A stretch of 64,000 nt of DNA from contig NZ_CP056775.1 of the NCBI RefSeq assembly GCF_016894445.1, forward strand, positions 62,001 through 126,000, read 5' to 3'. Made by a program: the position numbers and the translations under genes. Positions 1 to 8,700 of this stretch are shown here, piece after piece. The notes under the pieces were generated by a model. That model was not told where the DNA came from. It did not search any database and saw nothing but the letters and a program-made list of their open reading frames with translations. How positions within the stretch are numbered: position 1 is the first letter of the stretch; each line of letters starts with the position of its first letter. This stretch comes from Dyadobacter sandarakinus. GTDB lineage: Bacteria > Bacteroidota > Bacteroidia > Cytophagales > Spirosomataceae.

Positions 1-3000
1 ATTGCATTCAGCATCGTGGATCCGGTAGAAGTCATTTCCATGACATTTTCAAAACCGGTCCTCAACTTTACGGTCATCAAAGGACAGCAGGTGCTTCCTC
101 AGACGGTGGAAGTGCTCGCAACGCCTGCGGTGAATGCATTTACCTTGTCCAAAACAGAAGCCAGCTGGCTTACCCTGCCGGCCAATACCTCCGGTAAGCT
201 GGAATTTGGTCCTGCCAACATCAACAGTAACCTGGACGAAGGATCTTACCAGGCTCTGGTCACCTGCCAGGCCGATGGTCACGAACCTACTACCTTGCTC
301 GTCAACCTGCACGTGGTTAATGCACTTAACCCGGCTGTGGCCAAGATCAACTTTCAGGACGCAGCTAGCGGACCTCCGCTCAACTATTTCCGTGATTTTG
401 GTCAGGCTTTCGGAGCGCGCACGGCACGGGAGCAGGGAGCCGGTCTTCAGTTTGGATGGAAAAAACGTTCCGACGGAACCCCGCTCGACCTTACGGCCAA
501 TGGCAGGAACCGCAATACGCCGGAAGATGTGCTGCTTGCAACCCTCATACACATGCAGGCCAACCAGATCACCAGTACATTTAAAGGAACCAAAGTAGAA
601 GGCTACTGGGAAATGAAAGTTCCCAATGGTACTTACGAGGTGCAAGTTTCTGCCGGAGATGGCGATATCGGTACTTCGGCAGAAAGCCATACCCTGAATG
701 TGGAAGGCGTCACTTTGATCAGCAATTTTGTGCCGAATGGAAAAACAGGTACGATCAGCCGGTTCAAATCGGCTACGGGCCAGGTGCATGTCACCGACGA
801 GCTGCTGACGGTAAATGCAGATGGCGGTACCAATACCAAGATCAACTACATCAATGTTTTTCCGGTCACCCTTGACCCTTACCTGTACTGGGCAACCCGG
901 AATGCCAATATTATTATCAAAAAAGAAACAACCGTACAAAACACCATTTCGGTTGTACTGGGCAGCTCTAACAACTCCGCTACTGCCTATAACCTGTCGG
1001 CAGTATATGGTGCGGGCGCCACAGGCTGGCTCACGTTTGAGCCTTCCCCCTCGGGAACACAGCCCAATGTGAGCATCAACTATACTGCTGCCAAGGACCT
1101 GCCTCTGGGTATTTACCATGCTACGATCAGGGCTTCCTCGGGCGGGCTGACAAGCGCAGAGCTGCAAATCCAGCTGAATGTGGTGGAAGAAGAAAAACCT
1201 TATGTCATATCTTCTAACCCCATCAACGGCGCTACGAAGGTGGGACTGAATACGGTGAGTGTTGCGGCCAATAACCTGCACGTACCGGCGGTGCCCGGAT
1301 ACCAGGGGGGAGTCAACAATGCAACCATTACGGAAAGTACCGTGAAGCTTGTAAAGGTGGTGGACAATATTGAAACACCTGTAAAAGGCGTGGTACAAGG
1401 CACAGGAGGCGGCGATGTGATCAGCTTTTCGCCTTCGGCAAGCCTGGAAGCGCACACGGTTTATAAGTTTATCATTACATCGGGCGTAAAATCGTACTCA
1501 GGTGCAGGCTTTGCGCCTTATGAAGCTACCTTCACCACCGATGCTGCCGCAGTGGATACCAGCGGGTTCCTGAATGCAACATTCACGAAAGTACCCGTGC
1601 CCGGCACCCAGAACAAGAAGTACACTTCGCTCACCTTTGGTCCGGACGGAAACTTCTATGCATTGCGGCTTGATGGTGTCATCGAAAAGTATACGGTTAA
1701 TCCGGCAGACGGAAGCCTGGAAAATCAAAGGCTCATCAATACACTTGTGCACAAGTATGGAAGCCGCACTGCCATCGGACTCACTTTTGAGCCCGGAGCT
1801 ACCCCGCAGAATATGGTGGCCTGGGTGACGCATTCCTCGGCCGGGCTTACTTCCGCGCCAACCTTTGACGGAAATGTATCCAAGCTGAGCGGCGATAGCC
1901 TGCAATATGAGCAGCTCATCGTCACCAAGCTGCCGCGTTCCAAAAGGGACCATCTGACAAATAGTATGGCTTTCGGGCCGGATGGTGCATTGTACATCAA
2001 CCAGGGCAGCAACAGCTCGGCGGGTTCTTACGACTCCGACTGGCAGCGCGACGAGAGCCTGCTGTCAGGCAGCGTACTGCGGCTTGACCTCGTGAAGCTG
2101 GCCGCCTTTGCCCTGCCGATTAATGTTCAAACGACAACCAACCAGGCATTGATCAACAAGGCTCCTGTGGATTCTGCCATTTTCAGGGATGGTACTTACA
2201 ACCCTTATGGCAGCAACGCGCCGCTCACGATCTTCGCATCGGGTGTACGAAATGCGTACGACTTAGTATGGCACTCTAACGGACAGCTTTACCTTCCTAC
2301 AAACGGCTCGGGAGGAGGAGGTAACTCGCCGGAGTCCGTAGCTGGTACACGCCGGCCGGATGGTTCGGTGTACAATGGTCCTGCGATACCTGCAACCAAC
2401 GGTATCAAAGCCCAGAACGACTGGTTGTTCCGGGTGAACCCCAACAAACCGGTAGGTTATTACGGACATCCTAATCCTATGCGCGGAGAGTATGTACTTA
2501 ACCGGGGCTTTCCGGATAATGCATTGTACCTGCCGTCGGTCAAACCGGATGTAAACTACCGCATCGGATACAACTTCGGGCTGAACAATTCACCAAACGG
2601 AGCGATTGAGTACAAAAGCAACAACTTCGGCGGGGTACTGAAAAACAAGTTGCTCGTGTGCCGGTTCTCGGGCGGGGGCGATATTATCGTAATGGAGCCG
2701 GGCGCCCGGGTACCCATGAATGTTACCGAAAATGATAGTCTTTACGACATTGTGAAGGTAAATACGGGTTCAAGCAACACGGGGCTGAACGGCATGTCGG
2801 GATTTGGTAACCCGCTGGACATTACCGAAGATGTGAAAACGGGCAACCTGTACGTCATAGAATATAACTGGAACGATAGCCCGAATCTTACCTCGCAGAT
2901 TACCTTGCTGCGTGCCCAGGGAAATCCTGCTCCGGCACCTGCTCTGGCTGTACAAATGACCAGCTCGGGAGAGACTGCATCCGGGGCCAGCCAACGCACC

Positions 3001-3588
3001 CGTACCTACTCCGTGCAAGTGAGCAATAAGGGTAACGCAAGACTGGAAATCAAGCAGGTAGATTTGTCGGGTAAAGATGCTGCTGCGTTCCGCATTGCAG
3101 ACTTGGATGCGCCAAGTGAGGACCGCCCGCTGGTACTGGAACCCGGCGACTCGCTGACTTTCCAGGTACTGGCTTCGGTGAGGTCGGACCGTAGTTCCAG
3201 CGCGAGGCTGCATGTAGTAAGCATGGACAATACTGCAAAGGATGTGGAGATCAACAATGTTCCCGAACGCTATCTCTCAAACCTGCCTGCCGAAAAAGCC
3301 GGCGAGAGCGGCCTTCCTGACCATACCCTGCGTCTTTTTCCAAACCCGAGTGCAGGCACTGAGCCCGTAACGCTCAAACTTGAAAATTTCAGCAAAATGG
3401 AGCCTGTTACCGTTTATATGTACGATATGCAGGGCAATGTAATCCAGTCGATATCGGAACGGACGGATATGAATGGAGAGCTCAACATACGGGTAGAGCC
3501 CAAAAGAGGGACAAACCAGAATAGCTTTATCATCAAAGTGGCGTATCCGGCCGGATTCCGGTTTGTGAAGTGGGTTAACATTCCCTGA
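1..3588 (+). CDS. Large T9SS-secreted surface protein with malectin-like, Ig-like and propeller domains (5' end cut by window)
   Basis: The frame is open from base 1, so the start lies upstream; 1195 residues are visible. In order: an Ig/BACON-like stretch (bases about 40-330), a malectin-like carbohydrate-binding domain (about 340-860, with PNGTYEVQVSAGDGD and HTLNVEG), a second BACON-like segment (about 900-1180), an SbsA-type Ig-like domain (about 1200-1540), and a glucose/sorbosone-dehydrogenase-like six-bladed propeller (about 1570-2920, with FGPDGALYINQG and FASGVRNAYDLVW). An Ig-like spacer follows, then a C-terminal type A T9SS sorting domain starting at LRLFPNPSAG. Such proteins are exported by Sec, cross the outer membrane by T9SS and bind or modify surface glycans. 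The catalytic role of the propeller is not established. It shares malectin wording (NGTY, NVEG) with the giant protein at 5785, so the two are probably related in function. Confidence 0.88.
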   Translation: MAFSIVDPVEVISMTFSKPVLNFTVIKGQQVLPQTVEVLATPAVNAFTLSKTEASWLTLPANTSGKLEFGPANINSNLDEGSYQALVTCQADGHEPTTLLVNLHVVNALNPAVAKINFQDAASGPPLNYFRDFGQAFGARTAREQGAGLQFGWKKRSDGTPLDLTANGRNRNTPEDVLLATLIHMQANQITSTFKGTKVEGYWEMKVPNGTYEVQVSAGDGDIGTSAESHTLNVEGVTLISNFVPNGKTGTISRFKSATGQVHVTDELLTVNADGGTNTKINYINVFPVTLDPYLYWATRNANIIIKKETTVQNTISVVLGSSNNSATAYNLSAVYGAGATGWLTFEPSPSGTQPNVSINYTAAKDLPLGIYHATIRASSGGLTSAELQIQLNVVEEEKPYVISSNPINGATKVGLNTVSVAANNLHVPAVPGYQGGVNNATITESTVKLVKVVDNIETPVKGVVQGTGGGDVISFSPSASLEAHTVYKFIITSGVKSYSGAGFAPYEATFTTDAAAVDTSGFLNATFTKVPVPGTQNKKYTSLTFGPDGNFYALRLDGVIEKYTVNPADGSLENQRLINTLVHKYGSRTAIGLTFEPGATPQNMVAWVTHSSAGLTSAPTFDGNVSKLSGDSLQYEQLIVTKLPRSKRDHLTNSMAFGPDGALYINQGSNSSAGSYDSDWQRDESLLSGSVLRLDLVKLAAFALPINVQTTTNQALINKAPVDSAIFRDGTYNPYGSNAPLTIFASGVRNAYDLVWHSNGQLYLPTNGSGGGGNSPESVAGTRRPDGSVYNGPAIPATNGIKAQNDWLFRVNPNKPVGYYGHPNPMRGEYVLNRGFPDNALYLPSVKPDVNYRIGYNFGLNNSPNGAIEYKSNNFGGVLKNKLLVCRFSGGGDIIVMEPGARVPMNVTENDSLYDIVKVNTGSSNTGLNGMSGFGNPLDITEDVKTGNLYVIEYNWNDSPNLTSQITLLRAQGNPAPAPALAVQMTSSGETASGASQRTRTYSVQVSNKGNARLEIKQVDLSGKDAAAFRIADLDAPSEDRPLVLEPGDSLTFQVLASVRSDRSSSARLHVVSMDNTAKDVEINNVPERYLSNLPAEKAGESGLPDHTLRLFPNPSAGTEPVTLKLENFSKMEPVTVYMYDMQGNVIQSISERTDMNGELNIRVEPKRGTNQNSFIIKVAYPAGFRFVKWVNIP

Positions 3589-3605
3589 GCAGCCTGCATC
3601 TGAAA

Positions 3606-3658
3606 GTCCCGTGAAAACTGAGGTTATTACAATCCCGGGGTTCACGGGGCTTTTTGTT
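3606..3658 (+). terminator. Rho-independent terminator of the first surface protein
   Basis: Arms GTCCCGTGAA (3606-3615) and TTCACGGGGC (3641-3650) pair with one G-T pair across a 25-base loop and are followed by TTTTTGTTTT. It lies 18 bases after the stop codon. Confidence 0.7.
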
Positions 3659-4224
3659 TTGGTACCCGAAATTGCGCAGCTACGAAATCGCTGGCGGGTT
3701 TTGGGGACTAATCTGGCATAAAAATTTACGATTTCATTTCTGAAAATCTCACTATTTCTGTTTTTCTGCATTCCGGTGAATTTTCCGGCACGCAAGCGCC
3801 GGAGCTATGACTTGCCGTGATCTTCCGGGTATTTCAATTTTCCGGTTTTTGCAGGGTAATGGATATGAAGAGAGATTCGCAGGCCCACCGGTGAAGGTGC
3901 ATTTTGTTTTACTTTCATGTAAAAACATAAGTTGTTAACATCCAGTAAGTGTTGTCCATAAAACTGGCAGAATGGGGATTAAATACCCTTAATGACCGAA
4001 CTTTATACAGAACGGAATTTGCTTAATGGACTCCCGGAGTGGCTTGCTTTACAATTGTTCAGGAATTTTTACGGCTGATCACCGGATGAAAGCAAATCCT
4101 TTAGCGAAAATCCGGCTTTGTGAGCCTGCGTTTTACTCAACGAAATACCGTTTCATGCTGAATGCCCGGAACCAGGTCGCGGTTCAGGCGCATGCAACCT
4201 GAAACGTACTCAAACCCCTCTGTT
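3659..4224. other. Intergenic region upstream of LytTR gene 1
   Basis: No convincing gene was seen. The stretch becomes AT-rich towards 3900-4020 and should hold the promoter of the regulator at 4225. No TAnnTTTG element stood out close to the start. Confidence 0.5.
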
Positions 4225-5019
4225 ATGACTGATGTACTAATTGTTGAAAGTGACCCGGGTATGGCCGAGGATCTGAGACAAATGATCGAGACCTCTGCCG
4301 GCGACTACCGGATTATTTACATTGCCATATCTGTTAATGACGCAAAAAGCTGGCTGACCACCCACAGGTCACCGCAGCTGATCGTGTGTGATATACAGCT
4401 CAGCGACGGGCTTGGATTTGACATTTTCCAGGACGTGAACGTAGCCGCTCCGGTTATTTTCTGCACCAGCTACGACGAGTATGCTTTGAAAGCCTTCGAG
4501 AATAATGGAATTGACTACCTGATTAAACCGGTCAGCCAGGAAAAGCTGGAAAGAAGCCTCAAAAAGTTTAATCAGCTGAAAGAGCTATTTGGTGAAGAAA
4601 ACGGATCTTTTCCGAGGAAAATAGGGAATGGTGCAAGCTACCTGACGGGCTACAAAACATCCCTGCTGGTGTACTACCAGGACAAGATTATTCCCGTCAA
4701 CCTGGACCAGGTTGATTTTATCCATTACAACAACTACCAGGTGAATGTGTATACACAGAATGCACATTACGAAACCCGTGATACACTGAACAATATCATT
4801 GCCACGCTCAATCCCCGTGATTTTTTCAGGGCTAACCGGCAATTTATCATACATCGTAAAAGTGTGACCACCATACAGCAGTATTTCGGAAGAAAGTTGC
4901 TGGTGGGTACTACCTATCCGGCACCGGAGCCTGTCATTATCAGCAAGGCAAATGCCTCCGATTTCCTGAAATGGCTGGAAGGGCTTGGGGTAGAGGAAAA
5001 CTCTTACTCCTTCCAATAG
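4225..5019 (+). CDS. LytTR-family response regulator (paralogue 1)
   Basis: 264 residues: an N-terminal receiver domain (1-120) and a C-terminal LytTR DNA-binding domain (about 150-255). The receiver keeps the phospho-acceptor D56 (IVCDIQL), T81 and K101 (YLIKP). The acidic pocket is unusual: it reads E8-S9-D10, so the residue matching CheY D13 is Ser. The start at ATG 4225 (MTDVLIVE) is chosen because both paralogues begin with the same sequence; a longer in-frame start at 4162 adds an unrelated tail. No histidine kinase is nearby. It is almost identical in its LytTR half to the genes at 15263 and 49914. Such regulators bind direct repeats upstream of targets; the targets here are probably surface or EPS genes (inference). 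Confidence 0.9.
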   Translation: MTDVLIVESDPGMAEDLRQMIETSAGDYRIIYIAISVNDAKSWLTTHRSPQLIVCDIQLSDGLGFDIFQDVNVAAPVIFCTSYDEYALKAFENNGIDYLIKPVSQEKLERSLKKFNQLKELFGEENGSFPRKIGNGASYLTGYKTSLLVYYQDKIIPVNLDQVDFIHYNNYQVNVYTQNAHYETRDTLNNIIATLNPRDFFRANRQFIIHRKSVTTIQQYFGRKLLVGTTYPAPEPVIISKANASDFLKWLEGLGVEENSYSFQ

Positions 5020-5038
5020 GTCTGCCCGCTTCACTCGT

Positions 5039-5054
5039 GAATTTGTCCGTCTTA
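5039..5054 (+). repeat. 16-bp element shared with the 3' flank of LytTR gene 2
   Basis: GAATTTGTCCGTCTTA begins 20 bases after the stop of LytTR gene 1. The same 16 bases occur in the same orientation 23 bases after the stop of LytTR gene 2 (minus strand, 15225-15240). It is a remnant of gene duplication or a conserved 3' element. Confidence 0.75.
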
Positions 5055-5327
5055 GTCTGGGTGCATTCTGATGGGGGGCATTTTTATGCAACTTTGGGTT
5101 ACAGTGGTTACCGTGTGATGGTATGATGAGCCTGCTTTGTGTGCTTTAACCATTGTAATACGCCCTGATTAACTGATTTTTTCACATGCTGCACGGATCA
5201 ATGATAACCCGGCAGGTACTGTAAGATGAAAGTTTGTAAAACCAATTCTTCGTATATACATCAAGGTTATTTTATGATGTTTATAGAATAAAGTTTACAG
5301 TGCGCTTTGCTTAACTCCTCTTTACGC

Positions 5328-5660
5328 ATGAATAAGTCTAATATCTTTGTATACGCTGAACTGAGCAAGTTCGTCGAATCACTGACCAGCGATATGCAGC
5401 TTTGCAAGAAGCACCTTCGCGACCAATCCAGCTACTTTTCTGTTATTCCATCCAAATATTTCTCTCAGGAGCTCAATCCTGAATGGGAAAGTATCTGCAA
5501 GCTCGTCAGCCAGAAGGGCCCGGGTACCAATGAAGATGGCAAGATCGTCAGGAATGCCATTATGAATACCATTGACCAGATGTCTACCCAGGAATGTTTG
5601 GGCGTCACCAGGCGCATCCTTCTTTTGCATGAAAAGGTGAGGAACGAGATCTTCGAATAA
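5328..5660 (+). CDS. Small protein of unknown function
   Basis: 110 residues from ATG 5328; a TTG start 21 bases upstream is possible but less likely. I do not recognise a family. The protein looks soluble and largely alpha-helical, with no signal peptide or membrane segment and two cysteines (in LCKKH and QECLG). It lies alone between the LytTR gene and the giant malectin protein, about 310 bases after the former, and ends before a GC-rich stem-loop. Codon use resembles the neighbours, so it is probably real. Confidence 0.7.
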   Translation: MNKSNIFVYAELSKFVESLTSDMQLCKKHLRDQSSYFSVIPSKYFSQELNPEWESICKLVSQKGPGTNEDGKIVRNAIMNTIDQMSTQECLGVTRRILLLHEKVRNEIFE

Positions 5661-5671
5661 CAACTGCTTTC

Positions 5672-5692
5672 CCGGGCCGGCGCCCGGTTCTT
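5672..5692 (+). terminator. GC-rich stem-loop after the small protein
   Basis: CCGGGC (5672-5677) and GCCCGG (5682-5687) form a six-pair stem with a four-base loop, followed by TTCTT. The T tract is short, so this is a weak or partial terminator. Confidence 0.5.
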
Positions 5693-5784
5693 CCCCTGAC
5701 AACGTACGACCTGTACCCGCCGGGGCCTGCTTACAGGCTGTCGTACTTCCATCTGAATTTTCTTAACGTATCCCAAATTAACCG

Positions 5785-8700
5785 ATGATGAATCAAAGCT
5801 ACCGTTTCATGCGCAAGCCAATCGAATTAGTTTTTGGTCGGATGTGCATTAGTTTTCTTGTGCTGCTAACTAGTAGCAGTACTTTGCTTGCTGGGGTTGG
5901 AACACCCGTAAAAAGAGGCGGTATGGTGGCAGACAGCTGTTTGCCGGTAAGCCCGCTTGCATGTTCGGCGCTCCGGGTGAGCCTGCCTTTTTCCCTGTCA
6001 TTTGACAATGCAGTTCTCAATTCTGTTCATGACAAAAACGGAAGCGGTACCGGCTTTACGACGGTTAACAGCTCCTCAGGCTCCCGTGCTGCGGAGGACG
6101 GGCAGCCGTCGGTACCGGGGTTACCCGGTTATGAACCTTCCAAAATTGCACTGACAAGCGGCCGTCTTCAGATTGTTGCCAATAAAGGGATTGACTACCT
6201 GGCAAACAACAATCAGATCAACGTACTGGGTGTAAAAGTAGCAAGTGTAAAAAAGCTGGTGCTGGAAGTACAGCTGATCAATCCCGTGAATGCGTCGCAG
6301 GCACAGCAGGGCGGACTTTGGTACGGCCTTGATGACCGGACGTTTGTAAAACTAGGCGTGACCGGTAATAAAGTAGAGTTGCGCAAAGAGTTTAACGATG
6401 TGTCGAGCACGGTTTCAGGAACCAGTAATCCTGATCAGCGCCGTACCGAAACCATTAGCGGGCTTAACAGTAAAACGGTAACCCTGAGAATGGTAGTAGA
6501 TGCCAATGCACAAACGGTTGAAGGTTTTTATTCCACAGACGGTACCAACTTTTCGAGCACCGGCGCATTGTACGCAACGTCGTCGCTCGGCATTGCAGGA
6601 CTGGGACTTACTACCGGCGAGCTGTATGCAGGCGTATTTGCCACGTACCGCAATGGTACCAGCCCCGTAACCTATACCTTCGACAATTTCGCGATCGCTG
6701 ATCAATCTGCACCGGAACCGGTGTCACAGGATGTGAAAATCAGTTTTCAGCCACAGGAAGCTGCTACCCCCGCAGGGTACAAGGCCGACTACGGCAATGC
6801 ATTTACGGATGCGCGCGGCTACGGCTGGGTACGTGCAGCCGACAAGGTGCCCGGAGATTATACGGGAAACACGCGTGTGCGCACCGGCACGGCTGATGCG
6901 CGCCAGCTATCGCTGATCCAAATGCAGGCAACTACGGATAACACAGCACCGGGTGCCTGGGAGTACGTTATTCCCAATGGTACTTACCGGGTGACTGTCA
7001 GTGCAGGTGATTTTAAATATTTTGACAGTAAGCACCAGCTTAATGTGGAAGGCCTGCCTGTTGTGGCAGATTTCGCATCCAGTTCAGCAACCAAATTCAG
7101 GACTGCTACGGCGGTGGTGCAGGTTTCGGACGGTAAACTGACGGTGGATGCCAGCGGAGGTACCGGCACAAAGCTGAACTACATTGATATTGTACCCGCT
7201 ACGGCCGTAACCGACGGAATTGCACCGGCGGTAAGTGCGCGTTTGGAAGGAACCCAGAAGTCGGCCGGGGTTTATGACAAAACTGTAAAGGTTTTTCTTT
7301 CGGCCACAGATGCAGGAAACTCGGGGCTGAAGTCTTTCCAGTATTCGGTTAGTGAAGGTACTTATGTGAACTATACGGTTCCGTTTACACTGGAAACGCC
7401 CGGAAATTACAGCCTGAAAGTGAAGGCAGCTGATGCAAATGGAAACGAAACCATATCCAGCCCTTACACATTCAGCATTTACCAGGAGCCCGTACTGGCT
7501 GTAACCAACATCAGCTTTCAGCCGCAGGGCTCGGCCATTGCTGCCGGTTTTACACCTGATTATGGCGCTGCTTTCACGGCTGAGCGCGGCTACGGCTGGG
7601 TAAGTGCCGATACCAAAGTGCCGGGTGACTATACAGGTAACACCCGGCTCCGGACCGGCAGTGCAGATGTAAAGCAACTTGGTTTGATACAGATGCAGGC
7701 TACATCGGACAATACGGTGCCCGGCGCATGGGAATATGCGGTGGAAAATGGGACTTATACTGTGACGGTCAGTGCAGGGGATTTCAAATACTATGACAGC
7801 AAACACCAGATCAACGTGGAAGGCCTGCCTGCCGTATCGGACTTTGCGCCGACTACTGCAGCCAGGTTCAGGACCGCAGTGGCAACCGTGCAGGTGACCG
7901 ACGGCAAGCTGACCATTGATGCCACAGGTGGAACTGGTACCAAGCTTAATTATGTATCTTTTACCAAATCATCAGCAGTTGCCGACAATACGGCTCCGGT
8001 AGCCAGCGCACGTTTTGAAGGTTCTGTGAAATCTGCGAATGTGTATGATCAGCAGGTAAAGGTGATCCTGTCGGCTACGGATGCCGGCGCATCGGGATTG
8101 GCTGAATTTCAATATTCCATTAATAATGGCAGCTACGTAGATTACCGCGCTCCCTTTACCATCAATGCAGGTGGTGATTACAGCCTGAAAGTGCGGGTGG
8201 CTGATGCGAACGGAAATGAGACCATTACCAATGCCTATACATTCAGCGTGTATGTGGCGCCTGTGGTAAGTCTGACCAAAATCAGCTTCCTGCCCGAAGG
8301 GTCACCTGTGGCAAGTACGTATACGCCGGATTATGGAAATGCATATGAATCTGCCCGTGGTTACGGCTGGGTAAATGCAGCTACCAGGCAACCAAGTGAT
8401 TACCGTGGAAATATGCGTTTGCGGGCGGGCACGGGTGATTCCAAGTTGTTGTCTCTTGTACAAATGCAGGCTCCTACCGACAATACAGCACCGGGCGCAT
8501 GGGAGTATGCAGTACCAAACGGTACTTACAGGGTTACTGTGAATGCCGGTGACTTCCGCTACTTTGACAGCAAGCACCAGATCAACGTGGAAGGCCTGCC
8601 TGCTATCTCCGATTTTGCATCCACCTCGTCCGTTAAATTCCGCTCAGCCGTAGCCACTGTACAGGTAACCGACGGCAAGCTGACCATTGATCCTACCGGC

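Noticed and set aside
49..1455. 468-codon open frame on the minus strand opposite the first surface protein
   Set aside because: The plus frame shows clear malectin and Ig-like domains and a T9SS tail; the minus frame has no recognisable domain and is a shadow of GC-biased codon use.
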